Shown here: in pieces, positions 53,807-62,191 of the stretch
Position numbering within the stretch: position 1 is the first letter of the stretch
Layout: each line of letters opens with the position of its first letter
Source: JAEUTH01 sp039931675
GTDB taxonomy: Bacteria > Bacteroidota > Bacteroidia > AKYH767-A > OLB10
Direction: 5' to 3'
Length of the DNA: 64,000 nucleotides
NCBI GenBank assembly: GCA_039931675.1
Contig: JBDTRM010000051.1
Location: 31,291 to 95,290, forward strand
Translations under genes and position numbers: made by a program
Notes under the pieces: generated by a model
Database searches by the model: none
What the model saw: the letters and a program-made list of their open reading frames with translations, nothing else
What the model was told of the DNA's origin: nothing

Positions 53807-54583
53807 TCATAACATTTTCAATGCAAACGTATTCTTTTTTGTACTTACGATGTAAGAATATTTTATTTCTGTTAAGTACAAACCACAAGCATCAACAGCC
53901 TGACCTGCTTCTTTACGATTTTTATTCTTCAAAATATTTTCAAAATCATTGATTGAAATTCTGCCTTCGCCAAGTTGCAGCATAGTGCCAACAACTGTGC
54001 GAACCATGCCTCGCAAAAAACGATCAGCAGAAATTTTAAATTGCAATAAATCATCTTCATGCTGCCACATCGCATAGGTGATATTGCAGATATTCGTTTT
54101 AACCTGCGTACGCGATTTACTGAAACAACTGAAGTCACTATATGTTTTCATCAGTTCACATGCTTCAATCATCAAATCAAAATTCAAAGGCTTATTAAAA
54201 AATAAAGCTGTGTTTTTTAAAAACGGATTTTTTGAAGTGTGAATGAAATAATAATACGTGCGTGCTGTGGCATCAAAGCGCGCATGTGCATCATCGTGCA
54301 CACTGTGCAAATCAAGTATGCAAATATCATGAGGCAAAATTCCATTCAATGAAAAAACAAATTTCTCTTTAGAATTAATTTCTTTTTCCGAATCAAAATG
54401 TGCAAAAAATTGCGTGGCATGAACTCCTGTGTCGGTGCGACCACAACCTAATGAGTTTACATTATGCTGCAATAAAATTGCCAATGCCTCATCTAATTTT
54501 TGCTGCACAGCAATTGCATTATCCTGAACCTGCCAACCGGCATAATTCGTTCCTTTATATTGAAGCTCTAAAAAATAACGCAA
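53807..54583 (-). CDS. truA: tRNA pseudouridine(38-40) synthase
   Basis: 258 residues, usual length. Catalytic aspartate in GCGRTDTGVHATQ; other motifs YKGTNYAGWQVQ at the N-terminus, FDATARTYYYFIH and DRFLRGMVRTVVGTMLQLG. Converts uridines in the tRNA anticodon arm. Upstream of the ABC exporter in the same direction. Confidence 0.96.
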   Translation of the reverse strand: MRYFLELQYKGTNYAGWQVQDNAIAVQQKLDEALAILLQHNVNSLGCGRTDTGVHATQFFAHFDSEKEINSKEKFVFSLNGILPHDICILDLHSVHDDAHARFDATARTYYYFIHTSKNPFLKNTALFFNKPLNFDLMIEACELMKTYSDFSCFSKSRTQVKTNICNITYAMWQHEDDLLQFKISADRFLRGMVRTVVGTMLQLGEGRISINDFENILKNKNRKEAGQAVDACGLYLTEIKYSYIVSTKKNTFALKML

Positions 54584-54588
54584 ATTGA

Positions 54589-54626
54589 TTTATGATTTAT
54601 GATTTACGATTTACAATTTCGGATTT
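54589..54626. repeat. Degenerate tandem repeat, GATTTACGATTT type, upstream of truA
   Basis: TTGATTTATGATTTATGATT then TACGATTTACAATTTCGG, starting 6 nt from the truA start. Confidence 0.6.
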
Positions 54627-54635
54627 AGAATAGTA

Positions 54636-54665
54636 CCGTCATTGCGAGGAACGAAGCAATCTGTT
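54636..54665 (-). repeat. GTCATTGCGAGG dispersed repeat, upstream of truA
   Basis: Identical over 30 nt to the copies before secA and the ABC exporter, same orientation relative to the downstream gene, 52 nt from the start. Confidence 0.85.
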
Positions 54666-54755
54666 GATGATTCACCATTGCCATTTTTTTTGAACCAGCT
54701 AAAGTTGGTTGTTACATTGCTTACGCAAGTGTGTTTACGATTAAGGCTTCAACCT

Positions 54756-54783
54756 CAATCATTCAGTCATTCAATCATTCAAA
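54756..54783. repeat. Tandem repeat, AATCATTCAGTC type
   Basis: AATCATTCAGTCATTCAATC units directly before the stop codon of the large gene ending at 54785. Confidence 0.45.
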
Positions 54784-54784
54784 A

Positions 54785-57700
54785 CTACTCCTCAATCTCC
54801 GTCAGCTTTTTCAAAAACTCATTCTTCTTTCTTTCAGTTGAAAGCATGTATTGAAAATCAGGCAAATCATCTTTTCCTTTTGATAATCTTTTCTCATCCT
54901 TCTCTTTACTGATAACATCATTAAATGTGGGGTCGGATGAAACTGCCTGCATAATATTTCTGCTGAAAGAAAAGAAATACCAGGTATTGGCATCAATTTC
55001 AAGATAAAGATTAAATCCATTGCTTCCCTTTTTATTTACAATCTCGCAATTACCTTTTAAATACCTGCTGATTGCATTTTTATAAATAAAAGCAACTCCT
55101 ATGTTTCCAACCGAACGATAAGACTTGCTTGCATTGTTCCATTTCAGCTTTACATTGGATAAAATAATTGAGTGTTTCAATTCATCAGGAACGCGCTTTA
55201 ATGCACCACTCTGTGCAAGTTCGCCACTTGCCTTTGCCCACTTCTCTTTTCCAGTTACAGTGCTCATTGATTTATTATACAGTGTATTTAAATCATCTGT
55301 AGGTTTCAGATTAGGATAAGAGAGAAACACATCAGCCATTGATTTTAGCGACTCTTCATTAAAGGGGAAATCACAATCAACAACCAAATTCAAATCTGTA
55401 GAATCAAGATTCATGTTATTGGTTACACTGCCTGCAAACTTAGTTTTAAATTGTCCGAAATTAATCCCGAGATTGATTAAACCTTCGGCATACACGCGGC
55501 ATTGCTCATCATTAAGGCTGATATAATTGCCTACAGAATCAGAACCATTGATGGTATCACTTACAATCCTGTACTCTTTTGATTTATTATCAAACGTAAG
55601 CAAACCTGTTACAGCCACTAATTCCTGGTCGCTTACTTTTATTTTTGGTGATAGAAATGTAGAATAAAACCCAGATGATGTATCAGAAGCAGATGTGAGG
55701 TATATACCAGCGGTTAACTTTTCATGGGTTTCGTTCACAGGATTTACAATTGGAATTTTTACTTTCTCTGGATTAATTTCAGATGCAAAGCTGAACCAGT
55801 TTTTCTCCACCTTTTCGCAAGCATGATTCACTAATGCGAATCCATCAAAATTTAAGAATTTATGGGCTGCAAGAATTTTTACCTTGCCTTTAAACAAGGT
55901 GTTAGGCGAAATGGTAAAGTTGCTCGTATCTGCAATCTCACCTGTTGCATAAGTATGAAATGCTGTATCAATTGCAATACGATCTAAATGCAATAAGTGT
56001 TTCACCTTTGCCTGGTCGGTATATTCATAATCGCCTGTGCCTTCGTAGCGTTTGCGACTTGCTATTTCAATATTAGCATTTACAATTGTATGATACTTTG
56101 TTGCTGTATCAGCAATTACAATTGCATTAGTGAGTGTTTGAATGTGTGCAGCTTTTTCAACAGTAACATTACCGCTATCCGGCTGTATTGAGGCATCAGC
56201 AATTAAAATTTCTTTCACCTTTTTTGCCTTAATCAAATAGTCTTTCAAATTGTATCGGGCTGATGGAGAAAAGAAACGAACAGAATCCTGCAACGGATGC
56301 GTTGAAATAAATTCAGAACCCAATTTGTTTGCAACAGGTGAATTAAATTCTAACTCGCGCGGATCAATAAACCATTTGAACTGTTCGATGTAAGTGAGGT
56401 ATTGATTAATAGGGAAATCAATTTTCGATTTGCCTGCATTAGATTTAAAATCACCTGTCTTTAATGCAAGGTCAATGGTGGAGTTGAAATTTTTTGCATC
56501 AATGGCATACACGGTTGAATCATCGCTGCGCAAACGAAACTCCGCAGTATCGGCACCAAATGTTGTTTGCTGAAAACGAAAATCGTTGGATACTAACTGT
56601 GCACCAAAGAAGGCAGTGGTTCCGTAGCCACCAAGACCTTTTGGAGATAAACGCAAGTTACCGTCCAGCGAAACCTGCTGCTCATACAACGTAAAATCTT
56701 TGTCTTTCTTTTTAATATCCATGTAATCTTTCTTAGGCTCGAAATCAACTAACACATCGGTTGCTTTTACTTCGGGGTAAGCAACCGTTCCGATAGTTTT
56801 CTTTTCGATTGCAAATGAATTTGCTTCGGCTAAAGTGGAATCAGGAAAGAAAATAATCTTGTCACTTTTTGTAAGCGAGCTTAAGTATTTTATTTCGCCA
56901 TCGCCTTCCAAACCATTATTGCTCAAGTGTATTTTATTATTGAAAGTTGCCTTGCCGCCATACATTGGTAAACCTTCGGCAGTTGTTTCCTTGGTAAATC
57001 CAAGCGAGTAATCGGGCTGCAACACAAGTGTTTCGCGCGAGTCAGGAAAAATATTGGAAACAAAATTTCCGTCAAACTTTATGCTCGAACCTATTATATA
57101 ATCGGCACTGTCAATTATAAAAGGATCAGTCTTAAAATAAAATTTATCACGGTTATAAACTCCATCGCGTATGTCTGAGGCATCATAATATAAAAAAGCA
57201 TTTGTTAAAGCTGTAAACAACGGATAAGCATAGCCGGGTTTTAATCCAGATTTATTATTTAACGAATCAATCAAGAGTTCGCCTGATAAATTCTGCAAAA
57301 CATTTTTTACACGGGCCATTCTTGGATTTCCTTTTTCATCCATTATATCGGTTGGCACACGCATTCGCAACGAGTCAATATTTTTCAATTTGAATTTAAA
57401 ATCTTCATAGCCGAATTCAAAATTACTTCCGTAAAAATCAAGCCTGCCTGCGTGCACCTTTCCATTGAAACTAAAATTGCGATCCTTATGCATCACAACT
57501 TCCTGGCTATCGGGCACTACATAAACATTTTGCGAATCGCTTATCTGAACATTTGAAACTCCGCGCATGCGTATATCAAAATTCAGAAGATTAATAGTAG
57601 CATTAGCTGCGCCTGATATCTGCGATTCCCATATCAGCGATTCGTAATCAGTTTTCCCTGTCCATGCTTTCAGAAAATAATACAGCTTGTCTTTGATCAT

Positions 57701-59212
57701 TGCAGCATCGGTTTTAAAATCAAAGCTCACATAACCGGCATTTGATAAACTGATAAGCATGGAGCGCACCTGGTCATCTGCCATGTGCATTTCCTGGGCA
57801 AGCGCTTTAGTATTCACCACGTTAGTATTATATTTTTGCGAATACTTTTTCAACGTATATAATGGTGTTTCTTCTGCAATGCCTAATATTTTTTCGAAGC
57901 GTTGTTTGCGATAATAGTTATCCGATTCAAAACTCAGTTTTGCTTCTCCTTCTCCCACAGTCATTTTTAAATCCATCAGCGGGTCAGTTATTTTCCAGCT
58001 CAACTCATCGAAATACATTTCTACATTATGGTAGGAATCAAAAAAAGGACTTTGCTGCGCGCCTCTGGTATCGCGGTAGAGCGATAGCTTTTTATCACTG
58101 TACACATACTTGAAATTTACTCCCGGATGCGTAATAGAATCTTTATCCCATAAAATAGTGATGGCAGCATTTTCAGAACTTACACGTTCAGGGCGTACAG
58201 TGAAACTTTTTGATGTTGCAATTAAAAATGGCTTACCATCGCGATTGAAAATCAATGAGGCATCCTGCAGATCACTGCCGCCACCAATCATTTTATTGCC
58301 CTGCAAAGCAAATCCTCCACGATACTGCGCATCTTTAATAAGGTTTTTAATATCAAGGGTTTGCTGATAACTTGTAAAGCGCGGCCATGATGCATTTTCA
58401 GGTGTTACATTACTTAATATTTTTTCGCTGAATGTACCTGATAATGGACCGCTGAAATATTTCGGGTAATGAAAAGTAACAGAATCAATAATGTAATCGC
58501 TTCCGCTAACGTCTATCGTATAGGTATTTAAATCTGCGTAAGCTTCGGCTTCGGTAAGTCCACCGCGATTCCAGTTTACATGGCCTCCTTTACCAATAAT
58601 TTTTTTTAAGTTGGGATAGTAAATGCATTGTGTATTATAAATTACCGATGAATCATTTTTTGCAAGACAGGTTAAGTTCATTGCCGGAAAAACAACCTTG
58701 GGCATGCTGTCAAATTCAAAAGTATATTTATTGGAACCGGCAACCCAAGCCACTGATGATGATTCGTAAATTTCATTTTTTACAAAAAGCACATAGCAGT
58801 TTTCAATGTAATCGCTCAATCGTTTTGTGGTAGTGCTTAATCCTTTTTCTAAACTGAAATGCCAGTTTTTAAAACTCTCAGCGCTTTGATTGCTGTTTGC
58901 AAAGCCGATTAATGCATTCAGGTAATTCGCAAAATCAGGAAACGGTTTCATGCGCTTGCGCAACATATCATTAGAAAACTCGTAAATGGTTTTTTGCTGT
59001 TCCGGGGAAAATTTATTGGCTTGCCATACGGGTAAAAACTTCTCCATTAAATTCTCTGCATCTTTTTTAATGCTGCTTTCTAAAAAAGCCTGCATCTCTT
59101 TTGGAAACTGAACCGGATCGGCAGTAAACGATTTGGGAGCCTGGGCTTTTAAATGAAAATTGAAAATCAAAAATTGAAAAACCGTGAGAAATATTATGGA
59201 GCGAAACTTCAT
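54785..59212 (-). CDS. Very large exported protein of unknown function
   Basis: 1475 residues. Signal peptide to residue 23 (NFHLKAQA). An N-terminal helical part (about 30-150) is followed by long beta-rich sequence with repeated patterns of the type FNGKVHAGRLDFYGSNFEF and ADYIIGSSIKFDGNFVSNIF, reminiscent of large beta-taco or AsmA/LptD-like periplasmic proteins. A short helical segment with a winged-helix look sits near 440-520 (ALAQEMHMADDQVRSMLISL). No T9SS tail and no catalytic motif that I recognise. A Bacteroidota-conserved unknown is my impression, not a search result. Possible -7 box at 59247-59255. Confidence 0.75.
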   Translation of the reverse strand: MKFRSIIFLTVFQFLIFNFHLKAQAPKSFTADPVQFPKEMQAFLESSIKKDAENLMEKFLPVWQANKFSPEQQKTIYEFSNDMLRKRMKPFPDFANYLNALIGFANSNQSAESFKNWHFSLEKGLSTTTKRLSDYIENCYVLFVKNEIYESSSVAWVAGSNKYTFEFDSMPKVVFPAMNLTCLAKNDSSVIYNTQCIYYPNLKKIIGKGGHVNWNRGGLTEAEAYADLNTYTIDVSGSDYIIDSVTFHYPKYFSGPLSGTFSEKILSNVTPENASWPRFTSYQQTLDIKNLIKDAQYRGGFALQGNKMIGGGSDLQDASLIFNRDGKPFLIATSKSFTVRPERVSSENAAITILWDKDSITHPGVNFKYVYSDKKLSLYRDTRGAQQSPFFDSYHNVEMYFDELSWKITDPLMDLKMTVGEGEAKLSFESDNYYRKQRFEKILGIAEETPLYTLKKYSQKYNTNVVNTKALAQEMHMADDQVRSMLISLSNAGYVSFDFKTDAAMIKDKLYYFLKAWTGKTDYESLIWESQISGAANATINLLNFDIRMRGVSNVQISDSQNVYVVPDSQEVVMHKDRNFSFNGKVHAGRLDFYGSNFEFGYEDFKFKLKNIDSLRMRVPTDIMDEKGNPRMARVKNVLQNLSGELLIDSLNNKSGLKPGYAYPLFTALTNAFLYYDASDIRDGVYNRDKFYFKTDPFIIDSADYIIGSSIKFDGNFVSNIFPDSRETLVLQPDYSLGFTKETTAEGLPMYGGKATFNNKIHLSNNGLEGDGEIKYLSSLTKSDKIIFFPDSTLAEANSFAIEKKTIGTVAYPEVKATDVLVDFEPKKDYMDIKKKDKDFTLYEQQVSLDGNLRLSPKGLGGYGTTAFFGAQLVSNDFRFQQTTFGADTAEFRLRSDDSTVYAIDAKNFNSTIDLALKTGDFKSNAGKSKIDFPINQYLTYIEQFKWFIDPRELEFNSPVANKLGSEFISTHPLQDSVRFFSPSARYNLKDYLIKAKKVKEILIADASIQPDSGNVTVEKAAHIQTLTNAIVIADTATKYHTIVNANIEIASRKRYEGTGDYEYTDQAKVKHLLHLDRIAIDTAFHTYATGEIADTSNFTISPNTLFKGKVKILAAHKFLNFDGFALVNHACEKVEKNWFSFASEINPEKVKIPIVNPVNETHEKLTAGIYLTSASDTSSGFYSTFLSPKIKVSDQELVAVTGLLTFDNKSKEYRIVSDTINGSDSVGNYISLNDEQCRVYAEGLINLGINFGQFKTKFAGSVTNNMNLDSTDLNLVVDCDFPFNEESLKSMADVFLSYPNLKPTDDLNTLYNKSMSTVTGKEKWAKASGELAQSGALKRVPDELKHSIILSNVKLKWNNASKSYRSVGNIGVAFIYKNAISRYLKGNCEIVNKKGSNGFNLYLEIDANTWYFFSFSRNIMQAVSSDPTFNDVISKEKDEKRLSKGKDDLPDFQYMLSTERKKNEFLKKLTEIEE

Positions 59213-59246
59213 GTGGAGTGTAATGGGAGAATGAATTTAACGGGAG

Positions 59247-59255
59247 CGAAAAGTA
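59247..59255 (-). promoter_or_regulatory. -7 box for the gene ending at 54785
   Basis: Minus strand TACTTTTCG followed by C, 34 nt from the ATG; same pattern as before the HerA-like gene. Confidence 0.35.
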
Positions 59256-59343
59256 ATAATTGTGCATTAACACATCATTAGCAAAAAACAAAAGATATGA
59301 GAAAGTTATCCAATTTTATTCATTGAACGCGATGAATAAGTAC

Positions 59344-59361
59344 ATCCGATAGCTATCGGAT
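59344..59361. repeat. 18-bp perfect palindrome
   Basis: ATCCGATAGCTATCGGAT. A partial copy (GGCTATCGGAAG) lies within 63802-63815, and a related palindrome is inside the methyltransferase gene at 18039. Confidence 0.7.
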
Positions 59362-59393
59362 TAGTTTGTTTGAAAATTCCAATAAAAATTAAA

Positions 59394-59511
59394 AACCTTA
59401 GTAGAAATATTTTACCCACAACGGCAATCTTATTACCTTATTTTTCTGAAAAATAAGGTCCAGATTGGTCGGGAGGTCTTGAGTTTGTTGTTGTTATTTT
59501 CTACTAAGGTT
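59394..59511. other. 118-nt nested inverted-repeat element
   Basis: Outer arms AACCTTAGTAGAAA (59394-59407) and TTTCTACTAAGGTT (59498-59511) are a perfect 14-bp inverted repeat. Inside, ACCTTATTTTT (59435-59445) pairs perfectly with AAAAATAAGGT (59449-59459) around a 3-nt loop. On the minus strand the outer arm is followed by a short T-run. It may be a structured 3' end of the gene above it, a small RNA, or a small non-autonomous element. Confidence 0.55.
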
Positions 59512-59543
59512 GTAATAAATTTAAGGTTAAAAGGTGTACTGAT

Positions 59544-61220
59544 TTATCCCGTTTTTAATAGATTTATTAATGAAGCCCGTAATCTTTCATGCTTTTGAAC
59601 CAGCATGCAATAGTTATATTCTTGTCCTGATAATTTAGCCTTAATTATTTCTTTGAAGGTTTGTTTGTCTGCTTCACTCCATTGTTTCAAATCATTTATT
59701 GAATTAAGAAGCAGTGAAAAATTATCCATAACCTGCTGTTCAACATCATCCAACTCAACAACTGGTTTTAAAAAATCAGAAAGCAGTTTCCGTGAGTTCG
59801 TTAACGCCTTGTTATAATCACCATTAAATTTATTGCTAATCATTTCTCCGATTGCCTTACTTACCGCAGGAGCATTAATATCATTGACATCAGCGTTAAC
59901 TAAAGAAAGTTGCAAACTGCTTTTTGCTAATTGTTTTAGCGTGACAGCAGTAGTGCGATATTTTTTATCAGCTTTAATTTTCTTGTATTCCTTTTCGGCA
60001 ATGTTTTTTTGCCGATGATTAACGGGTCTGAATCCAAACTTATAATAAAACCAAAATGAACCTGATTGAATTGCCTCATCATTTTTATGTCCTATCTGGT
60101 ATGGCTCTACTTCAAAACATTCAACATTAAAACGCTGACTGAATAGTCTCATAACATTGAAATAAATGTAAGTGGATTCGCATCCGCGATAAGGCCCGTA
60201 AATATTAAATGCAAGTCGTGCATGATTCATAAAAATCAAAACATCGCCATAGCTTATTGGAATGTTATTTTTATAAATTATGTAACTTGCCAGCGCATCG
60301 GGAAAAACGCACCTCTGCTTTTCCATAAAAAAAATTGCAATGCTGTAACCACGTTCCAATTCATAAAATTGTGTTTCGCGATAGTTACAGTAGGTTACCG
60401 GGTCGGTTTCACGAAACAAAGTAAATAACTGGCATCGCGCGGATTTTATCAGATGTTGTTTTTGCGCATCATTTATTTCTAACGGTTCGGCCACAGCTTT
60501 ATTCACTGTTTTTAGTAAGTCAACTTTGTTGATTAACTCTGTGGTGTGATAAAATATTTTTGAACTAATTCCGCAGTTAAAGGTTCTCGACCAAAGTTGA
60601 TTACCAATATCAACTTGTATGAAAACTTTTAATGAAGCAAATAAATAATCGCGTGTTGCAAGATTGTTTATGTTATGAAATAGCTTGAGGAAAAGCTCAA
60701 GCTGGTAATTTACTTCGTCACCTTTATTTGCAGACAGCCACTTTTCTATTCCTGTGAATTCTCTTTCTAACTCAGTGTGAACAATTGCCGGCAATAATGC
60801 TTTCATTATTTTAAGCTGTGAATCAACATCAGCATAGCAACCATACAACTGTACATGCGATGGAAACGCTTTACAAATCCATTCACATAAATCAAAACTA
60901 AAAGCAGCGATAAGATATGTTCCTTCAATTCCTGAAATGGCAAGCTTTGCAACTTCCTTTTCATTTTCTCCGGCACTAATTTGTTTTGAGATTGCAGCAA
61001 CTCTTTGCAATTCTTTTAAAGCAGATTCATATAAAGTTTTGCTTTGCGGATATGCAGCTAACAGCAAAAGACAATCATGATAAGCAACTAAATCATCAGC
61101 AGAAAATAATTTAATGGAAGAAAGTTTTTGCAAAAAATTTTTCTTTTCTCTTCCATCAGTTGTTGAAAATTGAGGAGCAACTTTGCGAAGCTCATCTATG
61201 ATTTTGCGGACACTGTTCAT
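59544..61220 (-). CDS. Conserved-looking protein of unknown function with an acetyltransferase-like C-terminal part
   Basis: 558 residues from ATG 61220; the frame is open to 61370 but that part overlaps the 3' end of prmA (61345) and looks non-coding (ACTSFKERCFFRF). The first 300 residues are helical. Residues about 320-470 carry a GNAT-like run: GYSIAIFFMEKQRCVFPDAL, ISYGDVLIFMNHARLAFNIY, RGCESTYIYFNVMRLF and SFWFYYKFGFRPVN, the last resembling the end of a GNAT fold. I do not recognise a named family. Cytoplasmic, no signal peptide. Same direction as prmA. Confidence 0.7.
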   Translation of the reverse strand: MNSVRKIIDELRKVAPQFSTTDGREKKNFLQKLSSIKLFSADDLVAYHDCLLLLAAYPQSKTLYESALKELQRVAAISKQISAGENEKEVAKLAISGIEGTYLIAAFSFDLCEWICKAFPSHVQLYGCYADVDSQLKIMKALLPAIVHTELEREFTGIEKWLSANKGDEVNYQLELFLKLFHNINNLATRDYLFASLKVFIQVDIGNQLWSRTFNCGISSKIFYHTTELINKVDLLKTVNKAVAEPLEINDAQKQHLIKSARCQLFTLFRETDPVTYCNYRETQFYELERGYSIAIFFMEKQRCVFPDALASYIIYKNNIPISYGDVLIFMNHARLAFNIYGPYRGCESTYIYFNVMRLFSQRFNVECFEVEPYQIGHKNDEAIQSGSFWFYYKFGFRPVNHRQKNIAEKEYKKIKADKKYRTTAVTLKQLAKSSLQLSLVNADVNDINAPAVSKAIGEMISNKFNGDYNKALTNSRKLLSDFLKPVVELDDVEQQVMDNFSLLLNSINDLKQWSEADKQTFKEIIKAKLSGQEYNYCMLVQKHERLRASLINLLKTG

Positions 61221-61344
61221 ATTGGCAAGTGTAGATATTTTTATTTTTTTGGTAAAACAGATTTCGGAAACAAACAGGGCTGCCCTGTTGATTCCGATGA
61301 ATCGGAAGAAACATCTTTCTTTAAATGAAGTACATGCTTCTGGG

Positions 61345-62178
61345 TTACAGTTTTTTAAAAACCGCAGCACACCATTTATTTTTCAGCATACTTTCTTTGT
61401 ACTTTAAATTGTGTTTTTCAAATTCAGGTTTGATTATAGAAAAGTCTTCTTCATAAAAACCGCTTACGAAAAGCAAACCACCGCTTTGCAATGCTTCAAC
61501 ATATTTTGAAATATCTACGAGTAAAATATTCCTGTTGATGTTGGCTAAGATGATTTGAAAAGTTTTTCCTTTCAAAGCATCTGCATCTCCTTCTATAACT
61601 TCGATGTGCTGCGTGTTATTTCTTTCCAAATTTGTTGCTGCATTGCGCACACAATTTTCATCATAATCTATTGCAAGCACATCGGCAGCGCCAAGCTTTT
61701 CTGCCATTACAGCGAGTATGCCTGTGCCGCATCCCATATCGCAAACGGTTTTGTTTTTGAAATCATAATTGAGCATGAGTTCAATCATCGATGAAGTAGT
61801 TTCGTGATGACCTGTGCCGAAACTCATCTCGGGTTGAATGACGATTTGATATTTGAAATTATCGCGCACAGGATGAAAATCTGCACGGATATAAACATCA
61901 GTTCCTATAATTACAGGTTGAAAATTCGATTCCCATTCTTTATTCCAGTTTTGATTTTTGATGATTTTTTTTGAATACGAAATATTTTCTGTGTCACTTA
62001 ATAAATCTATTTCGCTTAGCCTGCTTTCATCAAAAACGTTTTCTTGTATGTAGGCTTTAAAACCATTTTCATTTTCTTCAAACATTTCAAAATCTAATTC
62101 ACCTAACTGTGCAATAAGAATTTCCGAAAACACATTGGTGTTTTCTTTGATGATAAAATCAAGTTCGATGTAATTCAT
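61345..62178 (-). CDS. prmA: Ribosomal protein L11 methyltransferase
   Basis: 277 residues. N-terminal L11-recognition domain, then SFGTGHHETTSSMIELML (family hallmark), SAM motif VCDMGCGTGILAVMAEKLG, acidic AIDYDENCV, and ILANINRNIL in place of the usual NPP-like motif. Trimethylates L11. ATG 62178 is the family start; the upstream open frame to 62241 overlaps the HerA-like gene. 13 nt separate it from that gene, so the two are surely co-transcribed. Confidence 0.95.
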   Translation of the reverse strand: MNYIELDFIIKENTNVFSEILIAQLGELDFEMFEENENGFKAYIQENVFDESRLSEIDLLSDTENISYSKKIIKNQNWNKEWESNFQPVIIGTDVYIRADFHPVRDNFKYQIVIQPEMSFGTGHHETTSSMIELMLNYDFKNKTVCDMGCGTGILAVMAEKLGAADVLAIDYDENCVRNAATNLERNNTQHIEVIEGDADALKGKTFQIILANINRNILLVDISKYVEALQSGGLLFVSGFYEEDFSIIKPEFEKHNLKYKESMLKNKWCAAVFKKL

Positions 62179-62191
62179 GATTGTTTGGGAT

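Larger units (their letters stand above)
59213..59543. other. Intergenic region with a palindrome and a nested-hairpin element
   Basis: 331 nt between two minus-strand unknown genes. It holds a promoter box (59247-59255), an 18-bp palindrome (59344-59361) and a 118-nt nested inverted-repeat element (59394-59511). No open frame of note is seen. Confidence 0.65.

Noticed and set aside
53586..53855. Open frames with VIARNEAI-like peptides
   Set aside because: Spurious translations of the GTCATTGCG repeat.
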